Of a DNA stretch of 64,000 nt, positions 21,655 through 33,190 are shown one piece after another. The stretch's first letter is position 1, and each line of letters starts with the position of its first letter. Both the position numbers and the translations under genes were made by a program. The DNA comes from Nitzschia sp. pyKryTriq1 (Eukaryota > Bacillariophyta > Bacillariophyceae > Bacillariales > Bacillariaceae). The notes beneath the pieces are model-generated. The model saw only the letters and a program-made list of their open reading frames with translations, made no database searches and was not told where the DNA came from. The stretch covers positions 62,001 to 126,000 of the forward strand of contig OY101120.1 of assembly GCA_956465555.1 (NCBI GenBank), written 5' to 3'.

Positions 21655-23913
21655 ATGGTGCAGATCGTCATGCCTTCGTCCTCCTACTCCTTCTCCGCCA
21701 TGGCCACGGCCACGGCCAAAACAACAACAACAGCTACTACCAATACAGCCCCGCTAATACGAAGAAGAAAGGCGTATGGTAGTAGCAACAACAACTACAG
21801 CAGCAACACCAATAATAAGCGAAGACGGAGGAGTATGCCTCCTTGGGAGGCCGTGTTGTTGGCCGCTGTGATCTTGGTAGGGTCCTGCTTTCTGACCTAT
21901 CGAAATAAACAGCACCGCAGCCTCAATCATAAAAATAACAATATCAATATCAATCATAATATTGATTCCTCGGCGCTCGACTCTCAAGCCTTGCATCATC
22001 ATCATGATGATGCTTATGATGGAGACCTACATCATCGTCATCCTTCTTTTCCTCAGCCGCAGCTGCCTCCTCATCGACTCATGGCATCATCATCATCATC
22101 ATCATCATCGCGCCGCAGAACAAAGGAAGACTCCACCACCAGCAGCAGCAGCAGCACATCTGCTCTACCACTTTCACCACCAACACTGTTGTCACCATCG
22201 TTGTCGTTGTTGTTGGATGCTGATGATTGGTGTCAGTCTTTGGAATGTCAAGGACGATTGGTGGAGTTGAAATCCAAACTTGCTCTCGAAGAAAAGATTT
22301 ATCAAGAACAACTTGTACACGAACGTCGTCGGACCCGACGAGAAGGCGAAAACCAGCATCACAATAACCATCGCAACCATAACAACAACAACCACCACAA
22401 TCCATATACACGAGAATTCATCTTTCAACAAGAGCAACAAGACATGCAAGACAATCTCGAAGAAAGTCATCAAGAGAATCCAAATGCCTTTATTGATATT
22501 ATTGGTGACGGTGACGGTGGTGTTGACAGTGACGGTGGTGACGGTACTACTAATACTCTTTTGGACTACTACAAGGAACTGTTGGCACCCAAACCGGAAT
22601 GGATTGCACAGGGAAGTTTTCCCGATATCAATGTGGTTGGAAATCTCAAAACGGGAACCTCCCACTTGTACAATCTCTTTGCGACTCATCGAGATGTCGT
22701 CCACCCCAAGGAATATAATACTACTTCTACTATTGCTGCTTCTCATGATGATGGGGAAGAAGAACAACAACAAGGAGATTGGAAGGAACATTGTGCCCAT
22801 CATCATTTCGACGGCGAACCGTCGAGTCCTAAAGATACGTATCTATATGCCATGCAACAGTGGCATCAGTTCTACTTTGAACACAAGGTACCTGGAAAGC
22901 TTCAAGTCAATGGCTGTATCGGATTGGATGATTTAAAGACACGGATTGTGTACAATCCACCACCGCCTACTAGTAGTACTACCACCACCAAATTCTTTGT
23001 CTTGTTACGAGATCCCGCCGACTGGGCCTGGGCCGCCTACAATTTCTGGACCGATCCGGCTTGGGAAGAGTACGACGAAGACAACAATTGGATCGGAAAT
23101 AATGAGGAGGAGGAGGAGGATGAGCAGGATGGTGGTGCTAAAAAAGTTCACTATCGATCTCCCGAAGCCTTTCATGAAGCCATCTTGAGTGGAGACAAAT
23201 TGTTGGCCACTGAAATCTATGACGAACTCAAGACTACGTCTATCGAGACGCTTCGAGTTCTCGAAGCGTTGGTCGGCAAGGAAAACCTGATCGTTCTCAA
23301 AAACGAAGACTTGAGACCGGATCGGATTCATACCAGTGGCTTGTTGAGACGCATCGCTGATGCTACAGGACTTTCCATCGATGGATTTGACGAAAAAGTA
23401 CTTCATTCTCGTTCCAATTGCAATGCCAACAAGGGATTTGGAACATTGTGTACCGATAATGAGGAACGAGAGCAGCCGTATCGAAAGGACAACAAGAACA
23501 AGATCAAGGAAGACACCACTAATAATCATCAACAGGAGGGGGTTATGAGGGGAAAGTTGGCCAAAAAGGAAAAGGCTCTTGCTGCACGATTGACTGTTTC
23601 GTCCAATAATGATAACGACAAGAAGGCCGAAACAACAACAACAACAAGTCGTCTTCGACTTCGACTCTTGGAGAAGATCGGAGATAGTGCTGTTAATACT
23701 GCAAGCCGGGATGGTACTATTACTGCTGCCGAGTTGAAAGAGCATCCGCACTCTCACAGCCGAACGGTGGGATACCCCGTGACCCATTATCGTCCCATGT
23801 TGGAGTCTACCCGCAAGTTTATCTATCTTCAGTGGCACATGGAATGCAAGATTTGGGCGGAAGAGTTTGGGGTCGAGTATCCCGAGTGTCTGGACGCGAT
23901 TCCGGGTGTCTAG
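21655..23913 (+). CDS. Golgi-type sulfotransferase, type II membrane protein
   Basis: Single exon, 752 codons. A basic N-terminus (KRRRR at about 55-59) precedes one membrane anchor at about 64-82 (AVLLAAVILVGSCFLTY), which gives type II topology with the catalytic part in the Golgi lumen. The lumenal domain has the 5' phosphosulfate-binding loop VVGNLKTGTSHLYNLF at about 327-342 and the 3'-phosphate-binding motif FVLLRDPADWAWAAYNFW at about 448-465, which together define PAPS-dependent sulfotransferases. A Ser/His/Asn-rich stem lies between. Near the C-terminus (TRKFIYLQWHMECKIWAEEF) is a conserved-looking helix. The acceptor is unknown; sulfated cell-wall or mucilage polysaccharide is a reasonable inference for a diatom. 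An inverted, truncated paralogue lies at 33191-34934, and a 3' relic at about 24584-24680. Confidence 0.88.
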   Translation: MVQIVMPSSSYSFSAMATATAKTTTTATTNTAPLIRRRKAYGSSNNNYSSNTNNKRRRRSMPPWEAVLLAAVILVGSCFLTYRNKQHRSLNHKNNNININHNIDSSALDSQALHHHHDDAYDGDLHHRHPSFPQPQLPPHRLMASSSSSSSSRRRTKEDSTTSSSSSTSALPLSPPTLLSPSLSLLLDADDWCQSLECQGRLVELKSKLALEEKIYQEQLVHERRRTRREGENQHHNNHRNHNNNNHHNPYTREFIFQQEQQDMQDNLEESHQENPNAFIDIIGDGDGGVDSDGGDGTTNTLLDYYKELLAPKPEWIAQGSFPDINVVGNLKTGTSHLYNLFATHRDVVHPKEYNTTSTIAASHDDGEEEQQQGDWKEHCAHHHFDGEPSSPKDTYLYAMQQWHQFYFEHKVPGKLQVNGCIGLDDLKTRIVYNPPPPTSSTTTTKFFVLLRDPADWAWAAYNFWTDPAWEEYDEDNNWIGNNEEEEEDEQDGGAKKVHYRSPEAFHEAILSGDKLLATEIYDELKTTSIETLRVLEALVGKENLIVLKNEDLRPDRIHTSGLLRRIADATGLSIDGFDEKVLHSRSNCNANKGFGTLCTDNEEREQPYRKDNKNKIKEDTTNNHQQEGVMRGKLAKKEKALAARLTVSSNNDNDKKAETTTTTSRLRLRLLEKIGDSAVNTASRDGTITAAELKEHPHSHSRTVGYPVTHYRPMLESTRKFIYLQWHMECKIWAEEFGVEYPECLDAIPGV

Positions 23914-24243
23914 TAGTAGCTACTCTAGTAGAGTAGAGTCGTAGAGAGTACTACTACTAGTAGCTACTAGAAGAGAGCTAAGTACTCAAGTAACATTAGT
24001 ATCATCCCCAGCAAGAAAAGCGTAGTATAGAATTTAGCTTCTGTACTCTCCACGAGTGCAATAGCTAGTAGATCTTTCTCGCCTCTCGCGGCAGATCATG
24101 AAAGATCCATAGAGTGTGGATTCAAGGCGCGTTCTAAAGACTCTAGTAGTCTCCCCTCTCTGGACTACTAGTATCCCCTCTCTACCAGACTAGTAGAGTA
24201 GTCTACTATTTGGTGTCTACTACTACTAGTAGCAGTCTACTAT

Positions 24244-24443
24244 ATGTAAAGCAGCGAAAAAGTGCACTGTCTAATATAGTAACTACTACTAGTAATACTA
24301 TTTCTACTCTAGCTAGTACTACTACTCTAGACTATGGGTTGTCTGGCGTGGCTACTACTTTCGTCGCTCCGGCGCGCCAGAGAAATTGTTGTTCATTGCT
24401 CTCGACCGTGGTCAAGGTAGTAACTAAATTAGACACTGTCTAA
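24244..24443. repeat. Dispersed repeat with inverted ends (MITE-like hairpin)
   Basis: The sequence AAAGCAGCGAAAAAGTGCAC followed by TGTCTAATATAGTAACTAC at about 24249-24288 is matched in reverse complement by GTAGTAACTAAATTAGACACTGTC at about 24417-24440. The same motif occurs at about 41875-41915, 42347-42380 and, in part, 50246-50265. Inverted ends around about 125 bp of unrelated DNA suggest a small non-autonomous element, but no target duplication was identified. Confidence 0.5.
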
Positions 24444-24583
24444 TAGTAGTCTAGATTATATAGTAGTCTACCTACTAGAGCAGTCTACTCTGTTGTATTC
24501 TCCTCTACTATCATTCTCCTACTAGACTGGGAGTACTATGGTACGACGAAGAACTATTGTTCGGAAGATCTCCTGTTGACTAC

Positions 24584-24680
24584 TTGGAGTCATTCAGTCG
24601 TCTACTTGCAGGTACCCGAAAGTTTATATCTATCTCTTCAGCAGGCGAGTGGCAGATGGTTTGCAAGATTTGGGAGAATA
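24584..24680 (+). pseudogene. Relic of a sulfotransferase 3' end
   Basis: GGAGTC...CCCGAAAGTTTATATCTAT...TGGCAGATGGTTTGCAAGATTTGGG matches in order the last part of the gene at 21655-23913, where GGAGTCTACCCGCAAGTTTATCTATC...TGGCACATGGAATGCAAGATTTGGG encodes the TRKFIYLQWHMECKIW helix. Small insertions disrupt the frame. Only about 100 bp is recognisable, and it lies about 670 bp past the intact gene's stop in the same orientation, so it looks like the end of a former tandem copy. Confidence 0.65.
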
Positions 24681-24716
24681 CTGGTAAATAGTTGATGATT
24701 CTTCGATGATGCATTC

Positions 24717-24752
<36 letters not shown>

Positions 24753-25677
24753 AACGATGGGACGACTGACGACTCCACGGATGGATGAATCATCATCATC
24801 ATCATCGTTCTTAATCCACGACCGTTTCCCTCTTTTCTTGCCCCTTTTGCTTCTCCTTCATTCTTGCTTGGACGCAAAAAATCAGACGTGCCAAATTCGC
24901 CCGCCAGATCGGATACACTGTACGAGTACACAGTACAAGTACTACAGGTAGGTACAGTACTCTTACCGTACCGGTAGACAGACCACTACCGTATGAGTAC
25001 TGTACCTGGTACCTTGTACCAGGTACTGAGCCAAGACTCGGAAGAATTCCTCTATCTCGATCGGATGGACTTTCCGATTTTGCGGTTTATCCGCCAATAA
25101 AAAATATAGAGACTCCACCGATCGATCGGACCTTCCGTTCCGATTGCCGATCCGGGATCGTGCGTATCTAAGTACCATATCATTCCGATATACAATCATG
25201 AGGATGATCATACGAATTCCATGACGTCGGTCGGCTTTCGCAAGATCCGTAGAAACAGTACATTTGTTACGTGGAACGGAAGCTTCCGCAATTTAATTAG
25301 AAGGATCCGAGCCAGGCGTGCTCACTAACTTTTGGGTTCCCTGCCATGCATCGCTTTCTCGGCTCCATCAATCCCACAAACTATCGCTACCACGTAGGAT
25401 ACGAACGCCCAAACCCACAGACAAGTGAAAAACGCAACAAGCTGATCGACACAACAATACCTTTTCAATCATTAGATCGAGCTAGCGAAGAGTTTTTATA
25501 AATCTCCGATTCTCCCATTTCCTTGTGTTCTTGTTGACACGATCCCACACCGACCTGTTCCCCTACAAAAGATAACAAACAATCTCCTCTCCATCACAAA
25601 TTACAAATTCTTGCAAAGAACAAAACAAAACAAAACAAAACAAAACAAAACACATCATCATCAACAACAACAACACC
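24681..25677. other. Intergenic tract and promoter of the next gene
   Basis: No gene seen. An ATG/GAT triplet run lies at about 24716-24752. A TATA-like TTTTTATAAATC at about 25494-25505 lies about 175 bp before the next start codon. An AAAAC pentamer repeat (about 25621-25650) sits in the leader just upstream of the ATG at 25678. Confidence 0.45.
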
Positions 25678-27282
25678 ATGATGCCAATGACTTCTCGATA
25701 CCAACACCAGCAACACCATCAGCAACAGATGATGCACATGAGCAAGCACCATCAACACCAAGATGCGATCGCAGATCATTATGAATCCTTCTATCCGCCC
25801 CCACCACAACCAGCAGTTGCTTCTTGCACCGGAGGCGGCGACTTGTCGCAATTCCTTCCCTCGAATCTGTTGGAGGCTCTTACCACACAACTCCAACAAT
25901 TGTGTGTCTGTACCTCCCCCCAGCAACAAACGCAAACGCAAACCAGTGAATATTCGGAATACTGGGACTATGCCATGGATGCCAGTCGCAACTCGGCAGC
26001 TGGTGGCGGAATGATGTTTGATGCCATGGAAGAATCCTACCGTAGAGTCATGGAGAATCATTTCTCTCAATATCCTCGTCGGATTTCAGAAGACGACGAG
26101 GCTTGTTGGAACAGTGGAGGTGGAGTCGAAGAATGCAAAGAACAAGAAGAAGACGAAGAAGGTGATGAGTTCCGTGTACTACCACCATCACCCCCACCTC
26201 AAGGAGGAGGACGAGGAGGAGAAGAACAACATCAACAAGATGATAGCTTTCGTATCAGAAACAAGTTTTACTACCCCAGCATGCGCAGCAGCAGCATCCG
26301 AAGAAGCAAACCACAACAACAACAACAACACCATCAGCCATCACCGATGGGTGATGAAAGCGCTCGGATACATAATGAATTCTACAAGCCCCGTCCTCAT
26401 TGGTTTGCCAGTACGGCCTTGATGGATGACGAGAGCATGCTGACTGTGGCTTCGATCCGCCGCAAGGATGCCATGATTGTTCCACCGTCTCCCAGAACTC
26501 CTTCGACTAACATGGTGGAGGACAACAACATCCACAACACCAACAACCCAGCAGACTCCTCCTCCTCACCACCACCCCACCGCCTCCTCCAGCCTCGGCC
26601 CAACGTCTTTGACAGTACCACGTACTATGTTGTTCGCCAACAAGCACCGGTCTCACCCGAAGAATCATCGGTGATCGAACATGCGATTCCTATTGAAGAA
26701 GATGATTCGGACTTGACCGACAAGAAGGAAACCAAACAAAGTTTGTTCATTCCTTCCTATCACTTTACCAACATTGAGTGCTACACTACTACTCCAATCA
26801 ATGGTAGTAGTGGTCTGGACTCTCCTCCCCCCATCACGGCCGCAGATACTTATACCACTATATCTCTCTGCCATTCCATGGATTCACTCATGGATCAGGA
26901 CAATGATGATGAGGAGGAGGAGGAGGACAGTGATGATTATTCTCCAAGAGAACGACGAGCGGATGCTGATGATGAAGATGTGATTCTAGTAGATCGCCAC
27001 TCGATCTCCCATGAACGCTTTTCACACTGTTTTCGAACACCCAACCAGGCGGCATCCAGTACTACCACCACCACCACAGATGCTGCTGTTTTGTTGTCCC
27101 CTCCACCACTTGCTGCTCCACGCCACTATCTCTTGCGCATGAGGCCCCAAAACTACATTCATGGAGTCGATTCGGAAGATGATCGTCTCTTTACAACTTT
27201 GGCGTACAAGAACGATCCTCGAACCATCTTGCTGGAAGAAGATCCTGCGAATCCACCTCCATTGATGCCCGAACTCTACTAA
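25678..27282 (+). CDS. Disordered His/Gln- and Asp/Glu-rich protein, unknown function
   Basis: Single exon, 534 codons, ATG at 25678 following CAACACC. The N-terminal 35 residues are Met/His/Gln-rich. About 55-75 may form one amphipathic helix (LSQFLPSNLLEALTTQLQQL). Similar segments recur: DSFRIRNKFYYPS at about 195-207 and SARIHNEFYKPRP at about 228-240, which look like two copies of a short motif (S-x-RI-x-N-x-FY-x-P). Acidic runs (EEEEEDSDD) and Pro-rich SPPP stretches fill the rest. No catalytic domain, signal peptide or membrane segment is seen. Even codon quality along the frame and the repeated motif support a real gene; it could be a scaffold or regulator, but I do not recognise it. 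Confidence 0.7.
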   Translation: MMPMTSRYQHQQHHQQQMMHMSKHHQHQDAIADHYESFYPPPPQPAVASCTGGGDLSQFLPSNLLEALTTQLQQLCVCTSPQQQTQTQTSEYSEYWDYAMDASRNSAAGGGMMFDAMEESYRRVMENHFSQYPRRISEDDEACWNSGGGVEECKEQEEDEEGDEFRVLPPSPPPQGGGRGGEEQHQQDDSFRIRNKFYYPSMRSSSIRRSKPQQQQQHHQPSPMGDESARIHNEFYKPRPHWFASTALMDDESMLTVASIRRKDAMIVPPSPRTPSTNMVEDNNIHNTNNPADSSSSPPPHRLLQPRPNVFDSTTYYVVRQQAPVSPEESSVIEHAIPIEEDDSDLTDKKETKQSLFIPSYHFTNIECYTTTPINGSSGLDSPPPITAADTYTTISLCHSMDSLMDQDNDDEEEEEDSDDYSPRERRADADDEDVILVDRHSISHERFSHCFRTPNQAASSTTTTTTDAAVLLSPPPLAAPRHYLLRMRPQNYIHGVDSEDDRLFTTLAYKNDPRTILLEEDPANPPPLMPELY

Positions 27283-28582
27283 CTACAGTAGTACGAATAC
27301 TGCTGTACTAACGAAAACAACTGACTGACTGACTATAGTATTATAAGGAAGAACAAGCCATGAACCAAAATTTTAACTACCAATTTATGCTGCTACTACT
27401 AAACACACATCTCACTACTACTACTACTACTACTATCACTACGAGTACTCGTAGTGTCAATGTCTTTGCCTGCTAAAGTAGTCTCTACTCTAGTAGCTAC
27501 TAGTAGTAGTAGATTCTACTATTAGTAGTAGAGGGTGTCCATAGATATCAGCGAGTGTGGCCTGTTCAATAGACGACCGGTACAGTACCTGGTACGCAAA
27601 ATAGAAATTCGCACTACTACTACTACTACTACCTTGTTCTACCCCAATCTCTCTCTCTCTCTCTCCCTCTCTCTCTAACGGTAGACTACGTTCGTACCGT
27701 ATACCGCGACGGTCTTGAACCAAAAAATTTGGACGTTGAAACAAAGTCCGCGGACTATTGGAAGCCTACAATCATTCTCAACGCATGCGCGTTGTTCGAA
27801 GAATCATCGATTTGTCATCATCATCGATCATCATCATCATCACAATATATTTATCGTTTGCCACCACCGATCGAAAAATAATAATTTCATGCCGACACGT
27901 GACATGTTGTGGCAAAGTGAGTACCGGTAGTAGAGTAGTAGAGGCTACTACTCTAATAGTAGAGGTCCTCTCTATACTGTACGTAGTTAGTTGAAGAGTT
28001 TCCGCCATCCACATACTACTAGCCGTGCCCTCGTTAGTAGTACGTACAGTACCAGTTACCGGTACGTATCGATGTCGAATCATCACCATCCCCCGTGCTG
28101 TGGTTTTTCAGATAACGTAGAGACTCCTCCGTCCTTTTTCTCCTCCCTTTCCTTTCCTTTCCTTGCCTTTCCTCCTTTCCGGCTGATTTGTGTCTCCCCA
28201 GGGCGGTTCCCTGAATGTCAAGAACACGGAAGAATAGTAAAAAGTCGAGGATAACGTGGTTCCTGCTGTATTCTGCTGACTACTAATAGTAGTAGTAGAT
28301 GGCGGCTCCTCCCACTCGTACTATTTGTAGTACCAGGGTAGCACCGGAAGAAGAAGGAGAAGAAGAGAGTTGATTAAAACTACGATCTGCTCTTTGTATA
28401 GTTGCATTCCGGTTGGCTGGAAGTAGTGGCACCTATAGTAGTATATCCTAGAGTAGAGTAGAGTAGAGTTGTGGTCCTCATCGACACACCAAAAATCCAG
28501 TCCAGTCCAGTCCAGTCGGGTATCTGATGGCTCGCCGCCCTTCGATTTTCGAAAAGAGAGGATGCTGCTCATGCTCATGCTC
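27283..28582. other. Intergenic region between convergent genes
   Basis: No gene supported. Contains CTA triplet runs (about 27416-27435), a CT run (about 27650-27676), GAATCATCATCAT-type triplets (about 27798-27843) and a CCAGT repeat (about 28498-28516). Confidence 0.5.
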
Positions 28583-30394
28583 TCACAGCTCGATTGGCTC
28601 GGGTGACAAGTCACCATCATTATCATCATTGTTCTTATTCCCGCCTTCAGTGTCACCACCACCATCTTCGTCGGCCTGCGACGTCCCATCTTCGTCATCC
28701 TTCATTGTATCCTCTCGTTCTTTTCGTCTGGCTTGAACGCCACCCCCGCCTCCAACTTCTTGCGCCTTGAATTTGACAACGAGTGCTGTCATGTTATCCT
28801 TGCTGCCCAATCGAAGGCAAGTGTCCAGGAGCTAGTACACACAAAACAAGAAGAGCGAAAGATATGCGATCGTGAGCAACATGCAAAGACAAGTGGTACC
28901 AGGCAGCAGCAGCAAAAAACGAAACGAAACGAACCGTACCTCTTCACAGAGCAGTCCAATATCCGCTTCCCCCTCTTGGAAAATGGTAGTGACTTCCGAT
29001 ACGCATTCTTGGTTCGAGCGCACATCCCAAATTCCATCGCAGGCCACAATGACAAATTCGTCTTGCTCTCTGTTACGAGTTTGTAGAATGATATCCGGAA
29101 TGGGGCTGACCTTTTGATCTCCGGGTTTCATCAATTGATCTTGTCCACCGCCAGCGCCTTCACCATTAGTACTAGTACTTTCAAAGCCTTCCAAGATGTG
29201 CATTGGTTTTCCCGTCGTCAAATTGAAATTGGACAGGACGGTCGGCATGTTCTTGAATCGAAAATCTCCCAATCCCCGTGATACGGCCAGATCCCCTTCG
29301 ACGCGTCCTCCCGCGACGTATCCACCGGCGGAACGGATCCGACGTTCCTCCCCCTCATCGTCGGGTTTGTGATCGTAGCTCAAAGGAACGGCGCGCGCCT
29401 TTTTGGAAAAGACGGCCCGGGAATCTCCGGCATTGGCGCATACCAACCAATCGGGAGTGACCAAGACGCAGCACGCGGTCGTGCCGGAATCTCCATTGTC
29501 TTCCAAGGCTCGGGCTTGATTGGCGGCGGCTTGGCGTGCGGCTTCCATAATCGCATCGTCAGCACTGATGATATTGTTGTTGTTATTGTTCTTGGTATTT
29601 TGGGTAGTTTCATCGTCTGGATGAGCCTCATCATGATCTTGTTGATGTTGATGTTGATGTTGCGCCGCCGCATGATCGGCCGATGCCGAGTTGTGACTTC
29701 CAGGACGTTGGTAGGGAGTATTGGCATCGGGATGAGGCGTTCCACGAATCGCCATGGCAATTTCCCAATCCAATTCGACAAAGGCCTGTTTGAGCGCTCC
29801 CTCCAAATAGTCGACGCCACTGCGAAGGAATTGTACCTTTTCGGCGGGACTGGCAAACTCTTGCGTCAACGATTCTTGATAAAAGAGAGCATACTCGACA
29901 AAGAGAGGTTGTTTGGACAATATCCGGCACAAATTTTCTCCCGTATAGAGAGCCGCAAAGGATCCTCCGTGGCCATCAAAGACTCCAAAGAAGGAGTGGC
30001 CAGGCAAAGGAATAGTGGTCTTGGTCTTGGGCTTGTTGTTGTTGGTGGTGGTGGTGGTGTTCATGTCGTTGCTGCTGTCGCTGTTCATGCTGGTCGAACG
30101 CTCGGTAGCTGCTGCTGCTGGTGTTGCTGCTGCTGTCGCTGCTGCTGCCGGAGGGGTTCCCTTTTTCTTTTTACTGGACGTGTTGTTACTACTGTTGTTG
30201 TTGTTGTTGCTGCTGTTCCTTCTTTGCAACGATGATTCATCTTCGACAATGGCATACAAATTGGCTTCGGCAATGTGCGCATCTTCCATATGGACTCTCC
30301 ATCCTTGCATGGAACTCAATCCAAACTCGAATTCGTCCGTTTTGCCCACATGAGTTTCCTTGTCGGTGACGGGAGCGCCCAAGAGATTTCCCAT
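28583..30394 (-). CDS. PP2C-family (PPM) Ser/Thr protein phosphatase, two exons
   Basis: Exon 1 is 30394-28940 and exon 2 is 28831-28583. A 108-bp intron (GTACGG...ACTAG) is in phase 0, and the product is 567 residues. Catalytic PPM motifs are in order: GLSSMQGWRVHMEDAH near 25-40 (the Arg and Glu-Asp of motif 1), FFGVFDGHGG (metal-binding Asp), SGTTACCVLV, ANAGDSRAVF, GDLAVSRGLGDFRFK, VIVACDGIWDV (metal-binding Asp) and, in exon 2, GSKDNMTALVVKF, the final metal-binding DNMT motif. The N-terminus MGNLLGAP is a good N-myristoylation signal, as in PPM1-type enzymes, so membrane association is likely. Asn/Ala/Ser-rich inserts separate the motifs, and a Gly/Asp/Glu-rich tail ends the protein. 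It probably dephosphorylates stress or cell-cycle kinases, but the substrate is inference. Confidence 0.93.
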
Positions 30395-31616
30395 CTTATA
30401 TACTCACTCACTCACTCACTGACTTACTTACTTACTTACTTAGTTACCTACTGACTGACTGTAGTAGTAGTAGAAGTGGCTTTGCGTTTGCTTGCTTGAT
30501 TTCGCTGCAATCTCAGAGTAATACTAGCAAAGCAGCAGCAGGTACTTCCGAGGAGAGCAGAAGGTTTATAGACGGATCGTATTATATTATATCCGCGTAC
30601 CTGTTCTTCTTCTTCTTCTTGCTGCTGTTGTTCTTTCCGATACTAGTAGAAAATACTCCAATAGCAATCGAGCAGCAGGAACAGCAGCTCAAACGGCGGG
30701 CGCAGCGTTTTCAAAAGACTGAAGTCGCTAACACAAAGCAAAAACAAAAAAAAAAAGCAACAACAACAATACACACCTAGCTATAGTAGTAGGTATGTAC
30801 TCTCTTTCTCGCGTCAAGCGGAGAGAAGAAGTTGCTTGCTTGCTTGCTTTCTGTCGCCAAAACGCAGTCGCAGAGTTGCAATGCGTCTTACTAATACTAC
30901 TTGGTGCGTTGGATGCGGATGCGGATGCGGAAGATGGGCAGCATATCAAAACTGCTTCATCTGCTTCAAATCTGCTCTCCTCCCTATCGCTCGCTCCCCG
31001 CCGCCGCCGCCGCCATCATCTTCGCCCGCCTCCGGTTTTTTCTGAAAAATCATCATCATCATCGCGGACCATCAACTAACGAACTGAGATGACTGACTGA
31101 GATGACTGACTGAGATGACTGACTGACTGATACTACTTTACTGCAGTAGAGAATAGAATGACAGCTGTCGTCGTTGTTCTACCGTAGTAGTTCTCTCGTC
31201 GCCGGCCGCGCGCGCGAACGCGAAGCCTGAACGTTTCATAAGTATGAATGGCATTGCGACAGGAGAACGACAAACATCCAATACAAAAAAAATAAAAAAA
31301 TAATGACCGATCGACCTCCATGCTACAGTTTTTAAAATAGTACTAACTGTGGTTACCGGTACCTGCTCTTCTGTCTGTCCTGATTGGTCGAATTGGTGAT
31401 TGGGTCATGGGTCCCATTGGAAAACGGACATTATTAGTTTAATTTTGCGTCAGCTGCATCCGCATCCGTCCATCCATACACAGGTCTGTCTGTCCTTCCG
31501 TCCATATGTACAGGACAGCAGCACAGGCGGAGCAGGACTTCTTCTTCTTCTTCTTGTTCGTCCTCCTCGGATCATGGTGGACATACTACTACCGGTAGCT
31601 ACTACATACCGGTAGA
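30395..31616. other. Intergenic region upstream of the PP2C gene
   Basis: No gene seen. Just upstream of the ATG are ACTC and TTAC tetranucleotide repeats (about 30402-30440). Also a GCTT repeat (about 30831-30848), a GCGGAT repeat (about 30913-30930) and an ACTGACTGAGATG repeat (about 31083-31125). Confidence 0.5.
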
Positions 31617-33190
31617 CTAGAGTAGTAGATAGGTGACCAAGTGGACGACTATTCGTTTTGGCAGTCGCTGAAAAGGTAGCCGAGAATGTCGGCTTCGGAC
31701 GCGCTCCTTGACAGTACGGATCATGCGCTCCACGTCGGGTACGTGCTCGTTGGCCCCCGTTGTATTCAGTTGCGGGAATCTCGGTCTGATCGCTTCGAAT
31801 TCCCTATCAGCGTGTATGCTCGTGACAAGGAAACCTCGATGTTGATATAGCTTGACCACCGCCGTCAATCGTTGGATGATAGTATCGACCTGGCGATTTT
31901 TCAGTGCCTCGACGGTCAATGTAGTTCACGAGAATGTCGTATGCGCTCGACAGAGTAGTGGGGTAAGTGCTGCTGCCCCGGGTAAACTCATTTTGGACAT
32001 CGGCTAGTAGGGCACCGTAACGCCGACCATCGCTGTGGCGCAGTAGGCGGACGGCCAAGTACTCGTCTTTGGCTCGTTCTGATGCGGTAGCCATCTCGAT
32101 TGGAGTTGGATTCGTCGGGTCGACTGGGTTCTGTAGGTGGGTCTTGATTGTCTCGTCGCTTAGGCCGATGGATCCGCCCAGGTGTTCGTAGATTTCATAT
32201 AGTCCTTTAAACTTTTCAAAATACGCGGCGTTAGACATGCGAGGGCCTTGACGAAACGACATGAACTTATCTTGAGCCTCCTGCAGGGAGTGCATGGTGT
32301 GCCGACTTGTTGCTCCCGTGTAGAGAGATGTCCTGATCAGTTGCAGGAGTCCGATCACATCCGAGTTGTTGTCGATGTTCTCCCACGTGGCATGAGCCTC
32401 GAGGCGATCCCGGACGGCTTGAGAGCACTGTCCCAACACGATGGCGTAGGCCTGTTTCGTTAGTTCTTCCCGAGCTTGTCGGCGTTGATAGGCGTCTTTT
32501 AGGGACAACTTCCACATTTCTACATGTACCATGTTGTTAGGATCGGCCGGTGGTGCCGGGTCGTCGATTGTTGTAAACCCCAAGTTATTTGGGTTGAACG
32601 CTTGGCGGAATTCGCCTCCTTGCTTGTGCTTTCTCGCAATGTGTTCACCGATCTCGCGGGTGGTCCGCTGGAAGGTCTCCGTCCCGTTCCGGGCTCCGGA
32701 AACGTCATATACGAAGTCTTTTAGTTCGTCTTCCTTACCTATGAACGTAGTTTGGGTTGGCCTAGGATTCCGATTCTTATTTCGGTTGCGACGACCGATC
32801 TCGTCCGGCGTCGCGGGTATTGGTGTTCCGGTGCCTCCGGAGTTCTCACTCATCCTTTCTCTGTCAAATGTTGAGGAACTATGTATCGGTGCGACTATAT
32901 CCAGTGTTCTTAAAACAAACTGGGTCGGGCGATGCTACCTTTGTATACTAGTGGTAAACAAAGCTAAAACAAAACCACTTTCACAAACTCATTTGACAGA
33001 GAAAGTGGCAAGAGCCGCTTTCTCTGTTTTAACTACATCTGCATACGATCGCTTGGTCTCTGCCGACCATTCGTTTATAATGGATGAGATTGGTCGACGT
33101 GAAACTTCAACCACGTCGATCGTCTGGTCCCGGATCGGTGCAGTCGTGGAGTTCGACTCCTCCGATCCCGACTCATCATTATTCCCAACA
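31617..33190 (-). mobile_element. Copia-type LTR retrotransposon fossil B inserted in a sulfotransferase gene
   Basis: A 322-bp LTR (32869-33190, TGTTG...CAACA on the minus strand) is followed by a gag region (32853 to about 31930) whose start reads MSENSGGTGTP, then a Pol segment typical of the Copia integrase domain (about 31919-31617, with IIQRLTAVVKLYQHRG and IHADREFEAI). Reverse transcriptase, RNase H and the second LTR are not found, so the element is broken with a large part missing. LTR sequence differs by several percent from the copy at 53.5 kb, suggesting the same subfamily and moderate age. It entered the paralogous sulfotransferase gene at 33190/33191. Confidence 0.88.

Noticed and set aside
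22192-23838. Minus-strand frames opposite the sulfotransferase gene (22192-22806, 23005-23838)
   Set aside because: Antisense shadows. The plus strand carries the PAPS-binding motifs, and the same shadow appears opposite the second copy.
29369-30235. 288-codon plus-strand frame opposite PP2C
   Set aside because: Antisense shadow; the minus strand has all PPM motifs in order.
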